A DNA stretch of 64,000 nucleotides from Talpa occidentalis (lineage: Eukaryota > Chordata > Mammalia > Eulipotyphla > Talpidae): the NCBI RefSeq assembly GCF_014898055.3, contig NW_023601104.1:45381199-45445198 (forward strand), read 5' to 3'. The notes under the pieces were generated by a model. The model was given only the letters and a program-made list of their open reading frames with translations. It did not search any database and was not told the DNA's origin. Positions within the stretch are counted from its first letter, which is position 1. The number at the start of each line of letters is the position of its first letter. Made by a program: the position numbers and the translations under genes. Below are positions 24,016-36,289 of the stretch, in pieces.

Positions 24016-24312
24016 AAAAGGCAACCGGTGGGGGCCTTCCCTGGTGGCACAGCGGTTAAGTGGTGAGCTGCAAAGCTGCCTGCAGCCTCTGCAGTGCCGG
24101 TTCGATCCCCGGCCACCGGCAAGGGTTCCATATGGCGCAAGGACCTCTCCTGCCACCCACTGCTCCCCTCAGCAGTATATTTCGTCAGTCTGCCTGTTCT
24201 GTTCCCCGCTCTGGCTCTGGTGAATTCTCTCACCCTTCCACGCCTCTGAGTATATCCAGTCTTCGTATGAATAAATAAATCTTAAAAAAAAATAGAAAAA
24301 AGGCGACTGGTG
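24016..24312 (+). mobile_element. tRNA-head SINE, type A, inside fossil L1
   Basis: The element is about 24031-24297. It has head GGGGCCTTCCCTGGTGGCAC, an intact B box GGTTCGATCCC, the word CCGGCCACCGGCAAGGGTTC and tail GAATAAATAAATCTTAAAA. The repeats AAAAGGCAACCGGTG and AAAAGGCGACTGGTG differ at two positions. With the SINE 330 bases to the left it forms an inverted pair. Confidence 0.94.
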
Positions 24313-24420
24313 GGATGGGAGAAAATATTGCAAATCATAATATCTGACATGGAGTTAATTCTGAAAATATGCAAAAAATTCACAGCTCAAGAACAAAGAA
24401 CCTGTTTTTTAGTGGCAAAA

Positions 24421-24948
24421 GACTTGAATGTTTCCATGAATTCTTTTCTCCTTGTTTTCAAATTTTTAGTGAACTACTTTGTTCACTTTCCATTTCCTCA
24501 GTGGCAATATTTTTTCTCTTAAGTATTCTTTGTTTTTATTCACCTTTTATTCAACTTATATCATCTTTGCATAGATCTGCTTTTAAAATAAGTCACCTCT
24601 GAACAAAATGAGTTCTTATAAAATAGTTGATATAGTACTCTCACTATGAGTCATAAATATGGTTGTGTTTCTGCAGAGGAGTCATTTGGAACTTTTTTCT
24701 CTTTGATGAGTGACATCAGCATTTATAGGGTTGCTCACTGTTTTACTAACTATGAAAGACCATAGCTTCATCCTAAAAAGATATTACCTTTGTGTTTACT
24801 CATTCAGCACCATTTCCCCTAATACTCAGTGAGAGAGAGTCCTGGGAAATATTCACCACTGGCGTGTGCACACTATGCTTACTTTGACCCTCACTATATG
24901 CCATTTTCTTTGGAGAATTGTGCTTTGTTGTCATCCTTTCTTTTTTTC
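24421..24948. other. Unassigned DNA
   Basis: No recognisable element. It ends at a long T-run that is the tail of the short SINE to its right. Confidence 0.55.
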
Positions 24949-25041
24949 TTTTTTTTTTTTTTTTTTTTTTTTTTTTGGTGGGACCTTCACCGGTGGCCGG
25001 GAGGAAACCGGTGCTGCAGAGGGTGACGGCAGCCTTGCTTT
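24949..25041 (-). mobile_element. Short head-only SINE, antisense, with 28-base A tail
   Basis: On the minus strand it reads CTCTGCAGCACCGGTTTCCT, CCGGCCACCGGTGAAGGTCC and CACC, then a run of 28 A (T at 24949-24976). The 5' part of the head is missing and the full-length 3' body is absent. Its 3' end falls at the same GGTCCCAC point as the short copy at 12.3 kb. The long uninterrupted tail suggests a recent insertion. Confidence 0.85.
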
Positions 25042-26835
25042 TATCAACTGTTTTTGGCATCCTATGACTATTTTTGTTTGAGACTGCAGATGTAGTTTCT
25101 TCAAAAAATAATTTTTTTACTGATGTCTCTGGAAAAAAGAACGTGGCAGTGACTACCAATTCTGCCACTTAAAAAAGTAATCACCATTCCTTATAAAGAA
25201 CTAATTTTCAATATTATTTTAAATATATTTATTGTCCCACACAAAATTTTAGAAAATAGCTATAGGCTGCCAAGCACTGGCTACTTCATTCTCCACAGCA
25301 ATTAGTCTGCTTATGTTCTGTTTGAATTTTAATTCTTCTTAATGATTGTCTGGTGTTACTGAATCATACCATCATAGATTTCTTAAGCTTCAGAAACAGA
25401 GCAGAATACCTTGAATGAGAGTGCTGTTCAAATTATAATTGAAAAAAATTTATGAAATTTTCTGGGTTTAATCAGGAAAAAGTTGTCTGTTTGGAATTGT
25501 ATTGAGATACATATTTACCTACCACAAATTATTCTGATATATAAGCCTTATCCATTCTCCTTCCATATATATATATATATATATAAATATAATTTATTTC
25601 CTAATTTTACACTCACACACATAATTAGGAAATACATTACAAAGTATTGGTTTCAGCCCTGTGCAAAATTTTAGGATCTCATTAAAACCAGCTTAATGAT
25701 CAATTGATCATCAAGTATATTTTGTGGCTTAACAGAGGGAGAAATTTGATATATAACAGTTCTCATCACTTTAACCAGTGAGCATTGCACATTCATTTAA
25801 TGTGTCACAGAAGTGATAATATTCAGTACTTGTGAAATTCTGAACTGACAACAGATGCCACCAATTTCTGCATGAATGGTTACATCTGACCCTTCCAAGC
25901 ATGAGTGCATCATATTTTCCTTGGTTCATTAAATATACAGCCATCACACTTATCCATTTCAGAGCCATTTATACATTTGCTAATAACCCATTGAAATTAT
26001 ACCAATTCCACTAATCGTTGGGAGGATCACAGAAATCACACTTTCCAACATCTTATCCATTTGCTGGAATATGTAGTACAATGTGTTGGTTTCAGCTTTT
26101 GTTTGAACCCAGAAAGAAGTGGTGAATTTAGTTAGCCCTAAGAAAATTCTTTATGGCTTTTAAATGAATGTATACTTTCATCTCATTTTAAGCCTAAAAC
26201 ACCCTTCCTGTAACATTTGTGTCTTAAATTCTGTAAACCCTTGTAGAATAGATGGCTTTCCTCTATTTTATGCTAGAACCTCACATTTCATTATTCTTAC
26301 AGTCTTATAAGGACTTTATCGTATTTTGTTTTGTTTTCATGATACATATCCTCTCTTAACTATTCTTGACATCACAGTTCTCTAGACCACCATCTCTGTT
26401 AATTACCTATTCCTGCTGTACTTTTGCCGATTCTTAAAATATGGTCAAAACATATCACAATGTCCCCAAAATGCCCCAAATATACTGAACAGCAAATGTC
26501 TCCTTTGCCGAACCTATGTTAAAAGCACTAAAATGATCGTAATTTCTTAAATTGTCTAACCATATGATTGTTCGTATAGAGTTGAAGGAAAATAACTCAA
26601 TTTTTTCACATGAGTTTCTGAAATACATTTTCCTCATTATCGCGAGTTTCATTTTGGATCTATGTTTACCTGACACTTGTCACTCTTAAAACTTCTTTTT
26701 GATGGTCTGTAATTATAACCTATCAAGACCATTTGATTATAAGGGTATTATATATTACCATCTCACTGGATCTGACAACTTCAAATTGTGATAAGAATAA
26801 GAAACAGAGAAGAGCCTTAAAGTTGGAATCTGAAT
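25042..26835. other. Unassigned AT-rich DNA
   Basis: It holds a (TA)n run at 25566-25583 and no recognisable gene or transposon. Frames of 63-73 codons have no family signature. Confidence 0.6.
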
Positions 26836-26839
26836 GTGA

Positions 26840-26996
26840 AAGCTGTTAACATTCCCCTTGACTAACTGAGGCAAGTTCTTAAATCTGGATGTCTCCAGTC
26901 TCCATGTTTTTAAAATGAAGATTTTGGTAGTTATACTTCCTAATGTTATGAGTATTAAATAATACAAAGCATCTAGCATACAGTATATTACATTAT
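26840..26996 (+). mobile_element. MIR-family SINE, sense
   Basis: The segment 'ttgactaactgaggcaagttcttaaatctgg' (near 26859) corresponds to the conserved MIR core. It is followed by 'catgtttttaaaatgaagat' and 'atgagtattaaataatacaaagcatctagcatacag', the usual MIR 3' order. Diverged, as expected of an ancient element. Confidence 0.8.
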
Positions 26997-27059
26997 TATA
27001 TACATTATATACTATAAATGCTATTAATACAACTGCAAAGTTTATTGTGGAGGAATCTA

Positions 27060-27087
27060 GTCTGTGTGAATCTAGTCTGTGCTATTG
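27060..27087. repeat. Short tandem duplication (GAATCTAGTCTGTG)
   Basis: Two near-adjacent copies of GAATCTAGTCTGTG lie just right of the MIR. This is a minor local duplication. Confidence 0.8.
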
Positions 27088-27729
27088 CCAGTTTAAAATG
27101 GCTAATGCGAACTAATTGTGAACAGTTGTTCCAAATTCCCATTCAGTGATGTCCCGTAGGTACCTAGGTAGATTAAAAAGCATCATGGAAAATTATTTAT
27201 AATTGTTAATTGCTCTAGAAGTTAGTGCATTTATTTCTTCCTTTCTCACTTTCACCCAGCCTTTTTTACTTTTACTTTTCTTTTTTTGTGAGCATGCCAT
27301 AGTTTGAATTAAGGAAACTCTTCCTATAATGATACATTATATTTTCTATATATAGCGCTTATAGTGCCTTCAAATGGACACTGATCCATAGTTAGCATTC
27401 TTTGACTGGCCTATAGGTTAATTCAGTGTGCTACAAATCAGTTTAGTCATACTATTATTCAAGTTACAGATATATTTTTTCACAAAATATATCTTGAGAA
27501 AACATATGTGCTTTGCTAAAATCTCTATCTACTGTGATTTTAAGATGGTGTGTTTCTTACCTTCTTTACTAGAATCACAGCCCAAAGGGGGGAAAATTGC
27601 TTGCTTTGGATATTATTTTAAAAACATAAGTTAGTGCCAAATATTTGAGGCTTTTACAAACCATAGTAGTGATATTACCAGCAATAGTAAGTAATGATGG
27701 TGATAGTGGCAATAGTCGTAATATTTACG

Positions 27730-27930
27730 TACTTATATTTATGGCTTGACTTTATTCAGTGTTTTATTTGTCATTACAAGCATTGTTCCAGGCACCTAAG
27801 TTTGATTATTTTACTTAATCCTTTGCACAAGTTGAAGACATATATTCTATTATTTCCCCCATTTTACAAATGAGAAAACTTGGGCACAGTGTTACATTTG
27901 TTCCAGGGTAAATAAAATTTGGAGTAGGTT
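27730..27930 (-). mobile_element. MIR-family SINE, antisense
   Basis: The plus strand has CATTGTTCCAGGCACCTAAG, 'tattttacttaatcctttgcacaa', 'CCCCCATTTTACAAATGAG' and 'aaaacttgggcacagtgtta', the reverse order of MIR. This is one of the best-preserved MIR copies here. Confidence 0.85.
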
Positions 27931-30190
27931 GGTATTGATGGCAGGTATTCATTCTGTAGTGCTTATTTTTGTGTTTGTTGTCCTCTTTTATGCTAAACTA
28001 TGCACTTTTTAAGTCACATCAGAATACTTAGTAGTGATTTAGCAAGGTCATTATTTCGGAGTTTTGAGAATTTCTTTTCATTCACCTGGGAAGAAAGACA
28101 TTATCTACTTCCTCATTGTCAAATTGTGCTGTTTCTTGTAATTCTTCAAGAATGGCCAAAAATAATTCAATAATTTAACTTTCATAAGGTTCCATTTTGT
28201 CTAAAATGACATTAATCTGAGTCTTGTGTCAATAAAGCCTTCATATTATTCACTTACTTTTCATGGGTTTGTTTCTGAAACATGCTAATTCTACTCTTTC
28301 CAATTTTGACATTTATTTTCTCAGACACAATATTGCATAATTCATTTTCATTCTGCGACTGATTATAATATCTTTGCAAAAAGTGACTCCCTTCATTTGC
28401 CATTTCGTTTTGAATACTGATTTTAAAGAGCCACTGTCTGCTGTCCTCAGATTTTTCTGGCCATTTTCCGCCCCCATCAACATTTTTAAACTTCCTCTGT
28501 CAGTATTTGATATTCTTTTACTAAAGTCATATTATCTTCAGACAATGTTAGTATGTGCTTCTAAACATAAATTCAAAGAATCTCTACTTTTTTTATATAT
28601 TTTTAGTACCCTTCTTGTTTATTTTCTTTAAACTTTTTTAAATGTGTTCTTAGAAATACATTTTTTAGTATCCCCAGAAGATATGAATACTCATACTTTT
28701 TCAACCATGAAATCTTAGCCTTCTATTCTTAATGGGGGGAAGATAAAAATTGCTTTCCTATAGTGGAGATTACATATTTTACTAAGCTCAAAGGAACTTT
28801 ACTAAATTAATATGTATTAAAATTTCAAGATCATTTTATTTTACCAATGTTCTATCTTCTAATATTTTCTAATTTACCAAGAAATCTTTCTGAAATTCAA
28901 ATTGGCAATATTTTTTTTACTATTTGCCATCCTGCTGAGATTTTAATTGATTAGTAAATATCATCTACACCTATCAAATAGTCTATATTCCATTCTCCAA
29001 AAGACCCAGCTCCTGATATTTCTACCCAATATTTGATCCATCTGTGTAGCATAGTGTTGGTATTTGTTATATATAGACTGCACGCTCAGCCTTTCTGATT
29101 GATGTGTTTTTTGAAATATGGCATTTCTCACATCAAACAATTTGGCCCATGAATCTGAAATCACTTAGTATAGTGGTGGATAGAGGATTACATTTGCCTC
29201 TTTAAGAAAAAAAAGCTGTAGGTTTATTGTGATATTGTACACAATGTTGTTTATTTTCAGAGACCTGAGTCTATAATTACTTTTCCAGATCTTCTTTCCT
29301 GTGTATCCTTTCAAACATTGGACTCCTCATACTTTGTTTCTCTTTAAATATATTTTAGTTTCAAGTGTTCAATTCTATAATTGGATAGAGGCAATTTTCT
29401 CTCAACTCCAAATTTACATTTGACAGAAACATTTTCAAAATCAAGGTTGGGAGAGAGGAAACCATTTAATGAATGGTAAAAATGCATAAATTGAAATGAA
29501 GATACATTTAGTATACGTGGTTACACAAAGAAAAAAATGAATCATTTACTACTATGCCTTAACTTTCAAGCTAGATCAGAAAATGGGGGAAGGCTAAGTA
29601 CTTTATGAAAGATTGGTGAGACATGAGAAAATTACAGTTGTTCTGAGAAAACAACCTGAGCACTGAAAAGCTCAGGTAGTTCAACAGTTGTGAAGCCCAA
29701 TCTCTCTAACATTTCTTTGTTTTAGTTTGTTTTCCTGCTCTATTCTCCTCTACAACATTTGGCTCTTGATTTAATAAGAGATTCTACTTGCTAGTATTCA
29801 TCTTTGCATAGCTTTGAATAGTGGCATTCATGCCTCTTTCTGGCCCCCTTTCTACATCATAATTTTCTGCTTCCAGACACTCTTCTGTTGGTAGATTCTT
29901 AATATTCCAAGTCCAACGTTTAAAGACAGAATCTAGCTGACATTTGTCAACTTTGCACATTTACACATGCGGTAAGAAGCTTACTTATAGATTGTCCTTA
30001 CTTCATGTACCCAAACCTTTGTTAAATCAGCTGTGCCCTGAGGGATACTCAGTCACATGGTGAAAAATATGTTTCTTTAGGCATTATAGAAAACATGTAG
30101 GTGATCATTAACTTTGAAGATAGCATGAGTCAAGTAGGCATTAACTGATTTTTTTATGATGTTCTTTTCTCCGTATACGTACATTATACA
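27931..30190. other. Unassigned AT-rich DNA
   Basis: No recognisable gene or repeat family. A perfect 7-base inverted repeat, CCTGAGC/GCTCAGG, occurs at 29655-29676. Frames of 67-85 codons have no domain. Confidence 0.6.
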
Positions 30191-30194
30191 ACTC

Positions 30195-30330
30195 CCAAAA
30201 TACCTGTATTGAATCTCTAATCCCCAGTGCAATAGTATTGGGAGGCAGGCACCTTTGGAATGGTTTAGATGAGGCCATCAGTATGATGGAATGAACACCA
30301 TTCTAAAAGAAAAAAAAAAGAGAGAGACAT
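30195..30330 (+). mobile_element. Possible LTR-like medium-reiteration repeat
   Basis: The sequence 'tgaatctctaatccccagtgcaatagtattgggaggcaggcacctttgg' (30211 on) has the rhythm of a common MaLR-like repeat. It is followed by AGATGAGGCCATCAGTATGA. I cannot assign a family name and the match is from memory only. It ends in A-rich and GA-rich sequence. Confidence 0.4.
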
Positions 30331-31985
30331 GAAATCTTTCTCTCTCCCTCCCCAGACAGATGGATATAGAGGTGGATATAGATCCTGCTCGACAGCATCT
30401 ACCTATCATTAAAATGCCCTTTTTCTCCAAAGAGAAAAGGTCCTAGGCAAACGTTGTGATTATATCAGAGGTAGTCACAGACAAGGTCAGCTATCAGACC
30501 TAGTCTGCTATCTGGGTCTACACTCTTCAGAGCTTGCACGTGCCTCTTCTTTTTCTCCCACAATCCTCTTGTACATTCTATACACCTTGTCTAAATATGA
30601 TATTAAATTACAAATTAACTATTCTCAAGAAATCTTTTTAATAACTGCATAATTTTACTACTGAAAAGAAAAGTCACCTAGAAAATATATAAAGAAATCC
30701 TCTGGAATTTCTGTTCTTTTCTTTATATTTGATTGTTTCCCCTTGGCTTTCACTATATTCAAGTTTCAGGCCTTAATTGATAAATTAGAATATATATATA
30801 TATGTATGTATTTATCAGGATGGGTATGCTACTTGGTTGGACAGGGAAGGGGGAGGAGGAGGAATTTTTATTCACTGTGCCCTTTCTCCTTAGCTTATAC
30901 AGGTATGGGTTCCAAGAGGCTGGAGTTTCGTGGGCATCTCCTCTTTCCATGACCCCATTTGCCAAGATTCTAACCTCAACATGTCAGGAATTCAACCTTA
31001 ACCAATGTAGCAGCAGTGGAAATTTATCTAAATTCAGTAATGTGCATAATTTGTTTCTGGCCTGACTTTTTAAATATTTCAGAATTTTCCTACAAGCAGA
31101 AAATGTTTCTAGAACATAGTCAAAAGCTATCTCTCTGACTTTTCTTATCTGCTTCCAGCAGGCAACATTATCTGCAGTTAATCACTTTCTCACCAGTGCA
31201 TGCTTTATTCTCTTGGAACGTCTCTAAAACATTAGCTACAAGATCTGTCAGAACTTTACCCATAATGGGCATTGGATCTATAGACTATAGGCAAACAGTT
31301 TCATGATTATATTTTGCACCATATGTATCAGCACAGAATTGAGAGGGATTTCTCCAGGTTGGTCATTTCACTGTCTTCCGTAGTCAGAAACTGTTAGTAA
31401 ATTTCGTTTTCTGTTTTAGTTAAACTAATTTGGTTCTAGGAATGGAATTCAAGTACTGAGAATATTAATATGGTCTCATATGATAGCTGGTTTTAATTTT
31501 AGTCCCTAGCTATGATCTAAAGGAATTATAACTCTATTTCCTAAATAGAACTTAAATTTTGATTCTTTGCTGTCTTTCACAGACATCCTGCCTGTCACAT
31601 CAGTTCTCTGTCTTCCCAAGTTTGTGGCATAGTACCTAGGTTTCTATAATACCAAGATATTGGGGATAGGGAACCAATCAGGTCATCAAGTCAGCCAGTT
31701 ATTTCTCAGATATCCACTGTGACTGATGACTGGTGCTTAAATCCCTTCCGATCTTGTTTCTGGTTTTGTTTTGTTTTGTTTTATTTTATTTTATTTTATT
31801 TTATTTTATTGCTGACTGCAAATCAACCTTAGCAGAAAAGCCATTTTTTGCACTTATGGACCTGTTTTCTAAGACATACCACGAAGTTACATCTTCCATG
31901 TCGCTTGCTCTATAAATTCCCTGGTGACACTGCCTGTTTTCAATGCATGTGCTCCTCTGCTTTCAAGACCCCCTTTTAAGCCTTC
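30331..31985. other. Unassigned DNA with TTTTR microsatellite
   Basis: The only repeat is a pentanucleotide run at 31763-31810 that changes from TTTTG to TTTTA units. A short TA run lies at 30791-30803. No gene was recognised. Confidence 0.6.
31763..31810. repeat. (TTTTG)n / (TTTTA)n microsatellite
   Basis: Units of TTTTG are followed by units of TTTTA, giving a compound pentanucleotide array. Such arrays often grow from retroposon A tails, but no retroposon body is visible next to it. Confidence 0.95.
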
Positions 31986-31989
31986 TCCA

Positions 31990-32225
31990 CTTTTAAGCCT
32001 CTCTTATCGAGGCCAAATTAGTATGCCCCAAATTAATATGTTAATGTTTTAACCACTATTTTCTGAGAATGTGACCATATTCTAAGAAAGGACCGTTAAA
32101 GAGGTAATTCAGATGACATGAGGTCATATGGTCAGATGCTTATCCAATATGACTGGTATCCTTACAAAAGGAGATTAGGGTGCAGGCACAGATAGCAAAC
32201 AGTGCCTCTCTACCTCCTGTACAGT
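31990..32225 (+). mobile_element. Possible LTR-like medium-reiteration repeat
   Basis: The words GAGAATGTGACCATATTCTA, 'gatgacatgaggtcatatggtcag' and CCAATATGACTGGTATCCTT occur in the order of a widespread mammalian repeat that I associate with old LTRs of the MaLR/MER type. A related copy lies at 61965-62230 and shares CCAATATGACT. The family name is not settled. Confidence 0.45.
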
Positions 32226-35200
32226 CTGGAATATTGGGAGGATAGATATGTTTTACATTTTTCATAAAACATATTTTTCTCTTTGTAGCCTAGATGCTTC
32301 ACTCATGCCCACATATTCCTTTCTTTTAACTCCTCTAACAAACTCACTAAGCTCTCCTAATATATGTATTTCGGGGACAAAAACACCCATTACTTTAATT
32401 TGTATTTTCCTTTTGCCCTGCAGAGTCAATACCTTCATTGAGATAATGCTAGCAGAGCTGGATATGTACTTGAACAGAGATAAGGTAAAGGAGAACCCAG
32501 AGAAAGAAAATACACCAACATATCAAAATGTTTTTCCATCCACAACCCAGAAGAGCTGCAGACTCAAAAATACAGGAATTTTTTCAGAAAGTAAAGCAAC
32601 TCCTCAGATGTATTTTATAATTGCCTATATTGATTTTTACCACTGTTTTTATGACTTTCTGTTTTTTTACTATTCAGTGACATTTTCTTTTTTATAATTT
32701 TACTATCTCATGTAATGATCTTATTGCTTGTCGCTTGTTCTGACTAACATCTGGTTTCAATGTGAATTTTCTTCTATATAATGATGCTAGCAATTTTCAT
32801 TGTCAACTGTTACAGTCCTAGAATTTGTATTAGTTGCCCAAGGGTCAAGTACCAATTACAGGAGGATAGCATCTAGTGAGACAAAACAAAACAGCTTTAT
32901 GTCATCTAGTAGTGGCCTGGTAAAACTGGTGGCAAGGAGCTGAAGGCCTATAAGGATGACATATGACATGAAGAACAGACAAGGTAAAATTAGGATGTAC
33001 CCATCCTGAGAAATTGGGAGACTGACCAATAGTAAAATAGATCATTAGGTGTAATGAACGTTGACTTTGAGAATGGAATCTAAGTGTAAATAATGATATG
33101 TTAAGAAAAAAGAAAAACAACACCTTCTGGTTTTTCAAGCACGTAACATGTTGGTTGTATTCTTAATATCTACATTAATATTCAAGGTATATTTCAGGCA
33201 GATATGTGTTTCCTCTGAATGTGTCCCTAAGGTAGGAAAAGGTTCCCATAATTTATGAGTTGTTTTTGAAGGGGCTAATGTCTGCATTTAGTATCCAGTA
33301 AGTAGTAATCAGACACCCCGTAAGCTAAATATTTAACCTCATGCCAGTAAGAACCTTTGTATCTTCGCAACTTAAAGATGCCAGGGGAAAAGGAGTGTGG
33401 GTTGGTTAGATACATGCTATTGTGGTTCTTGAAAATATATTGAAAACTCAAAGATACTTCATAAAGTTGGTGATGATGAAGTCAAAATTTTGTTGGAAAT
33501 TAATATATTTGGGTAGTACCATAGTTTAGAATAGAATGTTATAGATCAAAGATCAGATTAAAGTGGTGTTAGAAAAATCCATTAAATTTAATAAATATAA
33601 AAATTTCACTCATGAAATTTGAAATGGAACATGTTTTTTTAAACACATCTCAAATGAAACATTTTATCAGGAGAAAAGTAAAAGTCTTTGTCAGATAGTC
33701 TCATAGTAAGTCAAAACTGCTGAATAGACTTCATACCCAAGACTGAGTACTCCTGAGTATCTAGCAGATACTGTAGAACTTATGATAAATGAATCTATGG
33801 AAATATGGTTCAGAATACATTTTTCTCAGAAACTTGAGAAATTAATGGCATGTACCATGCCATGAGTTCAGTATAGGATTTTGATTTATCATTAGAACTT
33901 GACTAAAATTTATACAGAAAGACACTAACACATAAGTGAGTGTGTATGTCAAGATCTCACAAATTTATATGCCTACAAGGACCAGGCAAGAAATACAAAT
34001 GAGTGAAAAAATTGAGTCTAATATACTAGGGACTGGTAGAGGTAGTCATGAGCTTAATATTTCTTGCCACAGCTGAAAGGGAAGTTAACATAAAACAGAT
34101 TGTGTTGCTATGAAGGAATACAGCCCAGTGTATAGGAAAGATAGTTGATAACTTTTCTAATAAAATCAGAAGATAATCTAAATTTGTAGAAAGTATTTGA
34201 ATCTTACATGTTGGAAAATAAACAAATGACTAAACAAATGACTAAATGTGTTTTCACAAACACATTTGTATAACAAATCTGGTCTCCAAATAGCCCTTCA
34301 ATTAGTCATTTTTGCACTATCACTTTGGCTACCCAGTGTTATTCATAGAGCCATATCCATAGAAAACATTGTCCTTAAATCTATGAAGAATATACAGTGA
34401 CTAGAATTTATGGATCAAATTAATGAATCGGTATCATTCCCAGGGAGAAAAAGCTTTAGGTTCTATAACCATTTTGAAAAAAAAAAATACTCTTTAACTG
34501 TCCACTAGAAGTTACTTGAAAGGATGTGGTTCCTTTGAGGTTTTTGAATAAAGTTCATGGGGGGAACAATTTTTAATGAGGTCAAGACATTACACACTAA
34601 TACTTAGGTTTTGAAAATATATTGTATTATTTTTCTATAACTGATTTTATCTGTTCTCATAGACTTCTCTACTTACTAGATATTAAAGTAGAAGTCTTAC
34701 ATAGGATTTAACTTTACCAGTTAAAGATATATCAGTCTCTTCTCTAAGGCAATCTTTTTCAAGTTAACAAACTTTAGTACCCTTACATATGTAGTTTTTT
34801 TTCACAGTTCCTAGTTTGCCTACCTAGTCTTATATCCATGTCGGTATGCAGGTATAAGTGAAAGCTTATGAATCAATATGATGCAGAGTGAACTCAAATC
34901 AAGATGTGTTCTCATGAACCTCAGTCAATGAGAGATGACTTTGTGCCTTCATCTAAATTCTTTTCTCTCTCCTCACTGAAGTGTGGGGCTGCTGAGACAA
35001 GTAAGTTGCATTCCATTGGTTTATATTTGGTAGCTGTATCTGGAGTGGTACGTGGCAATGTGTCATGAAGTCATCCCAAACCAAGTAGGTTCATTGTCAG
35101 TTCTCACAGACAAAAAGAGAAGTTTGCAGTCCTTTAGTACTGAGACAGGGACTGTATACTGGCAGGCAGACAGAGTAAGGGAGACTCAAACACTGAGAGA

Positions 35201-36285
35201 GGCAGAACAGCAACTCTGCCTAGCACCCCTTTATTCTAAGTGCTCATAGCTACCCACCAATACAGTGTTGCAAATGCAAGCCCTAGCTGTTATTTCCTAG
35301 ATGTCCAAATGGTAGAAAACATAGCATTTCAAGGTATGGGCTGGCTGCCGTATGGGAGGGGAAAAACAGCCTGATTTACTTATTTTTCTTACACACTGGT
35401 GATTGGTTTTATTGCATAAATCCTAAATATATTTTGGAAATTTGCTGAGACTTCCCTTTCTAGTTTCCTAATATTAGGAATCATATCAAGGCACAACTCT
35501 TTATATCCTGTGTTCCTAATAACCAGTGTATCCCGTAATTTCTATTTGTATTTTCTTCACTTGGTGACAGTATGGAATTGGAGGTAAATGATATAAGTCC
35601 ACTTGTATGTTTCTCTGTGTACAATTTCTAGTAGATTTGTGTGTACCCTAGAAGACCGCATGGTGCTAATCTAGCCATGATGAAGTTGGGGATTATTATA
35701 TGATTCCCTCTTGTACTTATGCCATTTATCACTTCCAACTTTCTAACTGTGATATTGTTCTGTTTGATATTGCATTCAATTAAGACAACAAAACATTTTC
35801 AGGCAGACTAAAAAAAATGACACTGATGTGCTTTTCTTCTTTAAAATCTTTAAGCATTTCATTCTGTTTCATTCTTTATCCACATCCATCATAAGTCATA
35901 AAATACGTATTTCTTATGTCCTGTACCTGATCTCTGATTTCTACCTCTTTCCAAGGTTTCTTATTCCTTCTTGCTAGATGGGTAAAATACTTACCTCACA
36001 TTTTTTATCCCCTCTACCTATATATGTCATACATATAATTAACAGTAAATGACCTGGAAGAACATACACCAGACCTTGAAGATCAGACTTGTCTGGGGTA
36101 AACTCACAGTGATCTCATCAGATTAACAGATTATTTTTTTTCTCTAGATCAACACTCAGATATCTCACATGGTAAAGATCAGTCTCTGGACAAGTATCCC
36201 CAATGTCCAGGTTTTAACCTGAATAAGTCAGGATATAAAAACAATTAGAGATGGCAAAATTTTTGTCTTTCAATCCACTGGCTTG
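32226..36285. other. Unassigned AT-rich DNA
   Basis: No gene was recognised. A 149-codon frame at 32248-32697 (plus) is the longest non-L1 frame of the window, but it has no domain, no codon regularity that I can see, and a T-rich membrane-like end. A small hairpin lies at 34244-34267. Confidence 0.55.
34217..34267. repeat. Tandem duplication next to a perfect hairpin
   Basis: AACAAATGACTA occurs twice from about 34221, followed by a perfect 10-base inverted repeat, AAATGTGTTT / AAACACATTT (34244-34253 and 34258-34267), with a 4-base loop. No wider element was identified around it. Confidence 0.85.
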
Positions 36286-36289
36286 GTTA

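Larger units (their letters stand above)
22700..24420 (+). mobile_element. Fossil L1 ORF2, sense, interrupted by two SINEs
   Basis: Collinear L1 landmarks include 'acattgtactagaaattctagt' (near 22758), 'cagtggcatttctacacactaacaatg' (near 22952), 'ctataaaatactactaaaag' (near 23073) and 'ccaagtagccaaagcaacaaag' (near 23276). After the SINE at 23436 comes 'aggacagtcattttatcaaa' (near 23750), and after the second SINE the segment ends near 24420. There are many stops and indels. The two SINE insertions are younger than the L1. Confidence 0.85.

Noticed and set aside
24800..25168. 122-codon minus-strand frame with a poly-lysine run
   Set aside because: The lysines are the A tail of the short SINE read as codons.
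32248..32697. 149-codon plus-strand reading frame, the longest not explained by L1
   Set aside because: No domain, no similarity recognised, T-rich membrane-like composition at both ends, and no splice-site or promoter context. A chance frame is more likely.
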